A DNA stretch of 5,034 nucleotides from NCBI GenBank assembly GCA_964513285.1, contig CAZEML010000257.1:1-5034 (forward strand), in the 5' to 3' direction. Made by a program: the position numbers and the translations under genes. Positions 1 through 4,219 of this stretch are shown here, piece after piece. The notes under the pieces are model-generated. The model did no database searches, had not been told where the DNA came from, and saw only the letters and a list, made by a program, of their open reading frames with translations. Source of the DNA: UBA11606 sp964513285. GTDB lineage: Bacteria > Actinomycetota > Acidimicrobiia > Acidimicrobiales > Aldehydirespiratoraceae. The number at the start of each line of letters is the position of its first letter. Within the stretch, counting starts at the first letter, position 1.

Positions 1-216
1 GGTGGTGGGGGTCGTCGCCACGGTGGTCGTGGTCGTAGCCACGGTCGTGGTCGTCGGCGGCACGGTCGTGGTGGTGGTGAGCACCGTGATCGTGGTGGTG
101 GGCGGCGCGACGGTCGTGGTCGTCGGCGGCACGGTGGTGGTCGGGGGGACCGTCGTGGTGGTGGGCGCGACCGTGGTGGTGGTCGGCGGGGCCGTCGTCG
201 TGGGGGGCGGCGGGGT
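1..216 (-). repeat. Thr/Pro/Val low-complexity stalk-coding repeat (incomplete)
   Basis: Encodes residues 170-241 of the thioester-domain protein as irregular copies of PPTTTTV and APTTTTV. The DNA is correspondingly repetitive (GT- and GG-rich on the plus strand) and runs off the window edge. Such stalks are typically extended and often O-glycosylated in actinobacterial wall proteins (family knowledge, not seen here). Long Val/Gly-rich frames on the plus strand are by-products of this composition. Confidence 0.85.
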
Positions 217-723
217 CGGGTCCTCACAGGCCATCGGCTGGTCGGCGTGGTCGAGCGGCGCCATCAAGACGATGTCGATGCCGTCGTAGTAGCCGTCCTC
301 GATCCGGTCGCGCAGCTCGCGCTGGGCGTCGTTCCGCAGACTGAAGCCGTTCTGGTAGTGCCAGATCACGCGCTGGACGGTGCTGTCACTGAAGTCGCCG
401 CGGGCGGCCATGGCGGCCTGCACGTCGCTGGTGTCGCCGCCGTTGAACCAGTCGTCGCCGACCTCGTCGTAGCTGACGACTTCGTAGCCGGCGCCGAGCT
501 CGGCGAGGTCGCCGTAGTAGTCGACGCAGAAGCAGGTGATGGTGTCGCCGTCGATCGCGATGTCGAGCGGCAGCGATCGGTTCTGGGTGTACCCGATCTC
601 ACCGACGTCGGCCTGGCCGTCGCCTTCAGCGGCGCCGGCGGCGATGATCGCGGTGGGACTGAGCAAGACGGTGAGCAGGGCCGTCGCTGCGACGACTGCG
701 CTCGTGCGGGGCAAGATGGACAT
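1..723 (-). CDS. Secreted thioester-domain (TED) surface protein with Thr-rich stalk, C-terminus cut off
   Basis: Open from an ATG at 723 to the left edge (241 codons, no stop in the window). A GGAGGT Shine-Dalgarno sequence lies 5 nt upstream of the start. Residues 1 to about 31 look like a signal peptide (hydrophobic core, then AAGAA). Residues ~40-165 carry the two signature elements of TED domains: FCV around Cys66 (within TCFCVD) and VQRVIW around Gln117, fitting the published patterns [YFL]C-hydrophobic and hydrophobic-Q-x-x-hydrophobic-hydrophobic. In that family the Cys and Gln side chains form an internal thioester that can bond covalently to host or environmental surfaces. From residue ~170 the protein becomes a PPTTTTV-type stalk, consistent with lifting the domain off the wall. 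The anchor should lie left of the window; the neighbour at 971-1900 ends in LAFTG. Extra cysteines are C64 and C166. The TED assignment rests on motifs read by eye; target and anchor are unknown. Confidence 0.85.
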   Translation of the reverse strand, partial: MSILPRTSAVVAATALLTVLLSPTAIIAAGAAEGDGQADVGEIGYTQNRSLPLDIAIDGDTITCFCVDYYGDLAELGAGYEVVSYDEVGDDWFNGGDTSDVQAAMAARGDFSDSTVQRVIWHYQNGFSLRNDAQRELRDRIEDGYYDGIDIVLMAPLDHADQPMACEDPTPPPPTTTAPPTTTTVAPTTTTVPPTTTVPPTTTTVAPPTTTITVLTTTTTVPPTTTTVATTTTTVATTPTT

Positions 724-800
724 TGGCGACCTCCATGTCGACAAAGGTCAGTTCTCGGGTGGGTCGCTTCGGCCATGAGACGCCCGGCCAAAGCTGATCC
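724..800 (-). promoter_or_regulatory. Conserved 5' leader with Shine-Dalgarno-sequestering hairpin (copy 1)
   Basis: This stretch, directly upstream of the thioester protein gene, aligns with 1901-1974 upstream of the other surface-protein gene: 56 of 74 columns identical with one 3-nt gap. Invariant blocks on the plus strand are 746-757, 760-767 and 771-779. In the transcript, GACCTTT (749-743) can pair with GGAGGTC (734-728), which contains the Shine-Dalgarno sequence, giving five Watson-Crick and two G-U pairs around an 8-nt loop. A second possible stem joins TTTGGCC (792-786) and GGCCGAA (774-768) around 11 nt. Best read as a cis-acting RNA or operator; I do not recognise a known riboswitch class. 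Confidence 0.6.
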
Positions 801-812
801 AGGTGGCCGGGG

Positions 813-838
813 GTCGCTGAGACGACCGACCCAGCGAC
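813..838 (-). other. Inverted repeat (7-bp stem) ahead of leader copy 1
   Basis: GTCGCTG at 813-819 and CAGCGAC at 832-838 are perfect reverse complements around a 12-nt loop, lying 13 bp upstream of the conserved leader. The other leader is likewise preceded by an inverted repeat (1986-2036) of unrelated sequence. It may be part of the leader structure, an operator, or chance in GC-rich DNA. Confidence 0.35.
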
Positions 839-912
839 GTTGGCCCGACCGTCCCATCGTCGACGCCGTTCGCAGGCCGAGTCGCCCGTCGCGAGGTGGT
901 TCCGGACGCGCA

Positions 913-941
913 ACGGGTCGGCACCAGAGGTGCCGACCCGT
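913..941 (-). terminator. Strong hairpin, probable terminator of the LAFTG surface-protein gene
   Basis: A perfect 13-bp stem (913-925 with 929-941) closes a 3-nt loop, beginning 30 bp after the stop codon of the gene at 971-1900. No T-run follows on the minus strand, so it is an I-shaped terminator-like hairpin as commonly reported in high-GC actinobacteria. It also separates that gene from the leader of the downstream thioester gene, arguing that each has its own promoter. A role in mRNA 3'-end stabilisation is an alternative. Confidence 0.7.
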
Positions 942-970
942 CAGGCGTGGAGGGTTGGAGGTGGGGTGGT

Positions 971-1900
971 TCAGCCGTCGTTCGAGCGGACGGTCTCGAC
1001 CGCTGCCGTCCTCGATCGGCGGCTCATGGCGGCGAGGGCGAAGCCCACGAGCATCATCGCCAGACCGAGGATGATCGCCTGCTCGACCGTGGCGCCCGTG
1101 AAGGCCAGGCCGGAGGGCACGTCGTCGGGGGACGATCCCTGAGAGTCGCCAGAGTCGTCGTCATCGGGGACGGTCGTCGTCGGGACGTCCACGGTGGTCG
1201 TGGTCGACGGAACGGTCGTCGTCGTGGCTTCGGTGACGACGCCGGGCGGCTCGGTCGTGGTCGTCGGCGGGACGGTCGTGGGGGCCGGCGAGAGCGTGGT
1301 CGTGGGCGGCACCGTGGTCGTGGTCGACGGGATCGAGGTGATCGTGCCGGGCGGCTCGGTGGTGGTCGTCGGCGGGACGGTCGTGGTCGTCGGAGCCACC
1401 GTCGTGGGAGGCGCGACGGTGGTCGTGGTCGGGACGACCGTCGTCGGGGGTGCGATCGTCGTGGTGGGCGGCGCGACGGTGGTGGTCGGGGTCTCCGGGA
1501 CGGTGGTGGTCGTCGGCGGGGCCGTGGTCGTCGGAACCACGATGGTCGTGGTGGGTGGTGCCGTCGTGGTCGTCGGCTCACTCGCCGGGCACAGGATGCG
1601 ATGGCTGATGTCGCGGCCCGACACGGTGCGAAGGACGTCGCCGGCTCGAACATCGTCGAAGACGTCGTTGTCGGTTCCGCTCTTCAGCACGACCCGGTCG
1701 TAGTCGGCATCGGCCACCCACGAGCTCGTGCCCGAGCGGTCGATCTTGTAGCACCCGCTTCCCCAGTAGGCGGGGTCGTTCTGGGCGGCGTCGTAGCCGC
1801 GTGCTTCGGCGGTGGCGCTAAAGCCGAGGGTCGCCAGCATCGAGCAGATGACGATGGCGACGTGCGCGCGACGCACGCGGGGGATGGTGAGCATGGGCAT
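971..1900 (-). CDS. Sortase-anchored surface protein with Thr-rich stalk and LAFTG signal
   Basis: A complete 309-residue protein. The ATG at 1900 has GGAGGT 5 nt upstream, the same spacing as the downstream surface gene; Met3 is a less likely start. Residues 1-33 look like a signal peptide ending ATAEA. Residues 34-105 form a small domain with two cysteines (C50 in GCYKID and C104 in RILC) that could form a disulfide, and a KSGTDNDV segment; I do not recognise a named family. Residues ~109-245 are a Thr/Pro/Val stalk, followed by an acidic linker (DDDDSGDS). LAFTG at 265-269, a hydrophobic helix at ~273-292 and a basic RRSR tail make a classic cell-wall sorting signal. LAxTG is the form preferred by class E sortases of high-GC actinobacteria (family knowledge). 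Exported, wall-linked, role unknown; probably adhesive or structural. Confidence 0.88.
   Translation of the reverse strand: MPMLTIPRVRRAHVAIVICSMLATLGFSATAEARGYDAAQNDPAYWGSGCYKIDRSGTSSWVADADYDRVVLKSGTDNDVFDDVRAGDVLRTVSGRDISHRILCPASEPTTTTAPPTTTIVVPTTTAPPTTTTVPETPTTTVAPPTTTIAPPTTVVPTTTTVAPPTTVAPTTTTVPPTTTTEPPGTITSIPSTTTTVPPTTTLSPAPTTVPPTTTTEPPGVVTEATTTTVPSTTTTVDVPTTTVPDDDDSGDSQGSSPDDVPSGLAFTGATVEQAIILGLAMMLVGFALAAMSRRSRTAAVETVRSNDG
1166..1576 (-). repeat. Thr/Pro/Val low-complexity stalk-coding repeat
   Basis: Encodes residues ~109-245 of the LAFTG protein as degenerate units such as APPTTT, VPTTTT, VPPTTTTEPPG and TTTTVPSTTTT. TEPPG occurs twice (residues 181-185 and 216-220), suggesting internal duplication of a roughly 35-residue block. 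The DNA is GT-rich on the plus strand and produces a spurious Val-rich frame there. Length variation between strains would be expected for such a tract. Confidence 0.85.
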
Positions 1901-1974
1901 GGGTGACCTCCGTGTCAGAGGTCAGTTCTCGCCTGGGTCGCGGTGGCCATGAGCGCGACGGCCCGAACTGATTC
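1901..1974 (-). promoter_or_regulatory. Conserved 5' leader with perfect Shine-Dalgarno-sequestering hairpin (copy 2)
   Basis: Sister of the leader at 724-800. In the transcript, TGACCTC (1924-1918) and GAGGTCA (1910-1904) are exact complements around a 7-nt loop, so most of the Shine-Dalgarno sequence (1911-1906) is buried 3 nt before the start codon. A further exact 7-bp pairing is possible between TCAGTTC (1971-1965) and GAACTGA (1928-1922). It shares 3 nt with the sequestering arm, so both helices cannot fully form together, which resembles a switch. The same DNA is also a palindrome (TGACCTC-N7-GAGGTCA) that could be a protein operator. Confidence 0.62.
1915..1950 (-). CDS. Possible 11-residue upstream leader peptide MATATQARTDL
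   Basis: An ATG at 1950 opens a short frame ending in TGA at 1917-1915, 14 nt before the start of the surface-protein gene. The equivalent ATG in the other leader (776) begins MAEATHPRTDLC, sharing 8 of the first 11 residues, but there the frame continues out of phase into the main gene. The Asp-Leu codons are the bases predicted to pair with the Shine-Dalgarno sequence, so translation could open the hairpin. No clear Shine-Dalgarno sequence precedes this ATG. The similarity may simply reflect conserved RNA. Confidence 0.25.
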   Translation of the reverse strand: MATATQARTDL

Positions 1975-1985
1975 GGGCGGATGAT

Positions 1986-2036
1986 CCACCATGGGGCGAG
2001 CGCCTCAGCCGGGTTGGACCCGCGGCCCCATGGTGG
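1986..2036. promoter_or_regulatory. Perfect 12-bp inverted repeat in the divergent intergenic region
   Basis: 1986-1997 (CCACCATGGGGC) and 2025-2036 (GCCCCATGGTGG) are exact reverse complements. The 27-nt loop contains a nested 5-bp hairpin (2010-2014 with 2018-2022). It lies between the divergent starts at 1900 and 2098, 11 bp beyond the conserved leader. It could be an operator shared by both directions, an attenuator for the leftward transcript or a cruciform. There is no T-run on either side. I see no convincing -10/-35 boxes in the remaining bases 2037-2086. Confidence 0.6.
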
Positions 2037-2086
2037 GGTCGTGCGCGTAGCCGAGCGGATGCGATGATGGCGCCCCGACCCAGCCC

Positions 2087-2092
2087 GAGGAG
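2087..2092 (+). promoter_or_regulatory. Ribosome binding site of the dehydrogenase gene
   Basis: GAGGAG lies 5 nt before the ATG at 2098, supporting that start over the in-frame Met7 at 2116. Confidence 0.6.
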
Positions 2093-2097
2093 CCAGC

Positions 2098-3210
2098 ATG
2101 AGTGAGACCTACCGGATGGTGCAGTCGACCGTCACCAGCGATGGTGAGGTGCGGATCACCATCGAGGAAGCACCGATGCTCGAACCCGGCCCGGACGAGG
2201 TCGTGGTGGCGGTCGAGGCCTCGCCGATCAACCCGTCCGATCTCGGCATGTTGATCGCCGGCGCCGATCCGGCGTCGTTCGCGTCAGACGGTGGCGCACT
2301 CGTCGGCCAGCTCAGCCCGGCTGCGGTCGCGGCCAACGCGGCTCGGGTCGATCAGCCCATGCCGTGCGGCAACGAGGGCGCGGGGACCGTCGTCGCCGCC
2401 GGATCGTCGGACGGCGCCCAGGCCCTGCTCGGCAAGACCGTGTCGGGGGTGAGTGGCTCGATGTACGCCACCCACACCAAGCTCTCCCACGTCATGTGCC
2501 TGCCGGTGCCCGATGGGGTCGCCGCGGCCGATGCCGCCTCGTCGTTCGTCAACCCGCTCACCGCCCTCGGCATGACCGAGACGATGCGGCTCGAAGGGCA
2601 CACGGCGCTCGTGCACACCGCCGCCGCGTCGAACCTCGGCCAGATGCTCAACCGGTTGTGTCAGGCCGACGGCATCTCCTTGGTCAACATCGTGCGGCGC
2701 GACGAGCAGGCTGACCTGCTTCGGTCCGCCGGTGCCGAGCATGTCGTCGTCTCGTCTGCCGACTCGTTCGCCGACGATCTCACTGCGGCGCTGGCGGAGA
2801 CGGGCGCGACGATCGCCTTCGACGCGATCGGTGGCGGCGAACAGGTCGACACGATCCTCGCGTGCATGGAGAAGGCGTCGTCGGCCGGCCAGGCGTTCAG
2901 CCGGTACGGCTCCGACACCCACAAGCAGGTGTACATCTACGGGGGGCTCGACCGGTCGGTGACGACGCTGAAGCGCACCTACGGCATGTCGTGGGGCGTC
3001 GGCGGCTGGCTCCTGACACCGTTCCTGGGCCGCGTCGGCTTCGAGCGGATGGGCGAGCTGCAGGCGCGGGTCGCGGCCGAGATCACCACGACGTTCGCGT
3101 CGGGCTACGCCGGCACGATCTCACTCGACGACGTCCTCGATCCCGAGGTCGCCCGGGCGTACTCGGCGCAGGCGACGGGCGAGAAGCGCCTGATCACGCC
3201 GGCGAGCTGA
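2098..3210 (+). CDS. Zinc-independent medium-chain dehydrogenase/reductase (quinone oxidoreductase / enoyl reductase-like)
   Basis: A complete 370-residue protein of the MDR superfamily, expected to be a cytosolic NAD(P)H-dependent oxidoreductase. The N-terminal GroES-like domain holds ASPINPSDL (41-49) and PCGNEGAGTVVAAG (89-102), both typical of the quinone-oxidoreductase and enoyl-thioester-reductase branches. NPLTAL (152-157) precedes the nucleotide-binding fold. There the usual glycine loop reads HTAAASNLGQML (173-184), followed by a strand and NIVRRDEQ (197-204), where the Arg pair may favour NADPH. No catalytic or structural zinc-ligand cluster is visible. THKQVYIYGGLD (274-285) and ATGEKRLI near the end are further recognisable elements of a widespread uncharacterised subgroup. 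Substrate unknown. It is divergent from the surface genes and its stop lies 9 bp from that of the oncoming gene. Confidence 0.88.
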   Translation: MSETYRMVQSTVTSDGEVRITIEEAPMLEPGPDEVVVAVEASPINPSDLGMLIAGADPASFASDGGALVGQLSPAAVAANAARVDQPMPCGNEGAGTVVAAGSSDGAQALLGKTVSGVSGSMYATHTKLSHVMCLPVPDGVAAADAASSFVNPLTALGMTETMRLEGHTALVHTAAASNLGQMLNRLCQADGISLVNIVRRDEQADLLRSAGAEHVVVSSADSFADDLTAALAETGATIAFDAIGGGEQVDTILACMEKASSAGQAFSRYGSDTHKQVYIYGGLDRSVTTLKRTYGMSWGVGGWLLTPFLGRVGFERMGELQARVAAEITTTFASGYAGTISLDDVLDPEVARAYSAQATGEKRLITPAS

Positions 3211-3219
3211 TCGCCCCGG

Positions 3220-3639
3220 TCAGTTCGCGGCGCGCGGGTCGTCGGCTGCGTCGATGGCGAAGCCGGCTCGGTCGGCGACCTGGTAGAGCGCGGCCATGTG
3301 CTCATCGAGCACGGTGAACCGCACGCCGCCGAACTCGACGCGAGTCGAGCCCTCGCGCGTGTCTTCGACGTAGGTCAGCCGGGTCCCGGACGGCCGGAGC
3401 GTGCTGACGTGTGGACCCACCGCCTGCTTGCTCCACCGCTGGGTGTGGATGTCGACCCTTCGCTCGCGGAACAGCAGCAGCCGTGGCCAGGCCTTGCGCG
3501 GCCGCGGGAGGAGCCGCTCGAGAAGCCGCAGGCTCTCGTTGCGATAGGGGTAGGTGAGGGCGGGGATGGCAGCCACGATCGACTCGTCGTCGAGTTGGGC
3601 GCGGGCCTGATCCCGGTGGTCGGCAAGGGTCTTGGGCAT
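3220..3639 (-). CDS. Small uncharacterised protein, soluble paralogue of its upstream neighbour
   Basis: 139 residues from the ATG at 3639. The frame is open further upstream, but only as out-of-frame overlap with the neighbour. Its N-terminus (MPKTLADHRDQAR, then IVAAIP) matches that of the next gene upstream at 11 of 26 positions. It has no membrane helix; the middle (residues ~33-52) is basic and Arg/Pro-rich. The C-terminal half alternates short hydrophobic strands (RLLLFRERRVDIH, TRVEFGGVRFTV) and ends in a probable helix (EHMAALYQVADRAG), suggesting a small beta-rich domain. Upstream only a weak GGACGG-like Shine-Dalgarno sequence is seen. It is the last gene of the leftward operon, 55 bp after its relative. 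Function unknown. Confidence 0.75.
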   Translation of the reverse strand: MPKTLADHRDQARAQLDDESIVAAIPALTYPYRNESLRLLERLLPRPRKAWPRLLLFRERRVDIHTQRWSKQAVGPHVSTLRPSGTRLTYVEDTREGSTRVEFGGVRFTVLDEHMAALYQVADRAGFAIDAADDPRAAN

Positions 3640-3694
3640 TGCGGTCCGTCCAGTCTGACAGGTCCGGCCGATGCCGCGACCTCGCCCCCGGCGG

Positions 3695-4219
3695 TCAGTC
3701 GAGCGGCTCGACCCGGATGCCGCGTGCGTCGAGGAGCGTCCGCAGCGACGCTTCGTGCTGAGGTCGCAGCGCCCACCGAGCTCCGTCGATCTCGATGACC
3801 GTTCGCCGCAGGCCGCTTCGGTCGGGCCCGATCCGTACCACCGAGTGCTGGTCGAGCTCGGCGAGACGACCGCCGGCCCGGTTCTTCTCACGCACTTCGT
3901 GGAGGTGGATGTGGTCGGGCCGGAAGACGAGTCGACCGGGTCCGACGTCATGGTCGACGTCGCGGCGTTCGTGCGGCGCGCGCTTCCGACTCTGGCCGCG
4001 CAGCTGGGCCGCGAGGCCCAACGCGACGTTGGTGACCAGCGAGACCACGACACCGATCCAACCGACCACCGCCATCACCGCGACCCCGACCATGTCGAGC
4101 GGCGAGAGGCGGCGTCGACCGTCGATGTCGATCAACCAGACGGGAAACGCGGCCTCGATCCCGGCCTCGCCGAACTCGTCGCGGGCTTCGTCCCGGTACC
4201 GCTCGAGCGACTTGCCCAT
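3695..4219 (-). CDS. Small membrane-anchored uncharacterised protein
   Basis: 174 residues from the ATG at 4219, which overlaps the amidohydrolase stop by one base (TGATG), so it is probably translationally coupled. N-terminal MGKSLERYRDEAR resembles the downstream gene. Residues ~41-73 form a long hydrophobic stretch (VGVAVMAVVGWIGVVVSL onward) that could be one long helix or a tight two-helix hairpin. Then comes a basic loop (RGQSRKRAPHERR) and a C-terminal domain of ~80 residues starting LVFRPDHIHLHEVR, with TVIEIDGARWALRP and a final helix. The strand-rich pattern with a closing helix recalls PH-like folds, but I cannot assign it. The same frame is open upstream across the amidohydrolase; that part is antisense-type shadow composition, not this gene. 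Function unknown. Confidence 0.78.
   Translation of the reverse strand: MGKSLERYRDEARDEFGEAGIEAAFPVWLIDIDGRRRLSPLDMVGVAVMAVVGWIGVVVSLVTNVALGLAAQLRGQSRKRAPHERRDVDHDVGPGRLVFRPDHIHLHEVREKNRAGGRLAELDQHSVVRIGPDRSGLRRTVIEIDGARWALRPQHEASLRTLLDARGIRVEPLD

Noticed and set aside
2..289. Long Val/Gly-rich frame on the plus strand
   Set aside because: It is the antisense of the Thr/Pro stalk codons of the thioester protein, has no ribosome binding site and runs off the edge. The minus-strand frame has a signal peptide and TED motifs.
724..800. Cyclic di-GMP or other known riboswitch in the leaders
   Set aside because: I looked for the conserved core bases of GEMM-type and similar aptamers on both strands and did not find them, so no class is named.
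247..1074. Long plus-strand frame across the gap between the two surface genes
   Set aside because: It crosses the terminator hairpin and leader, is Arg/Ala/Gly-rich without a domain, and lies antisense to the thioester gene and the end of the LAFTG gene.
1..1576. CRISPR array or tandem DNA repeats
   Set aside because: The repetition follows codons of a low-complexity protein stalk; there are no constant repeats separated by unique spacers.
1194..1703. Val-rich plus-strand frame over the second surface gene
   Set aside because: The same antisense effect of the Thr-rich stalk; the minus-strand frame has a signal peptide, a sorting signal and a good ribosome binding site.
2037..2086. Promoter boxes for the dehydrogenase gene
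   Set aside because: Only loose matches such as GATGAT are present; nothing with a convincing pair of boxes.
3220..4053. 277-codon reading of the last operon gene
   Set aside because: The extra N-terminus is Ser/Arg/Thr-rich shadow overlapping the upstream gene. The ATG at 3639 gives an N-terminus homologous to the neighbour.
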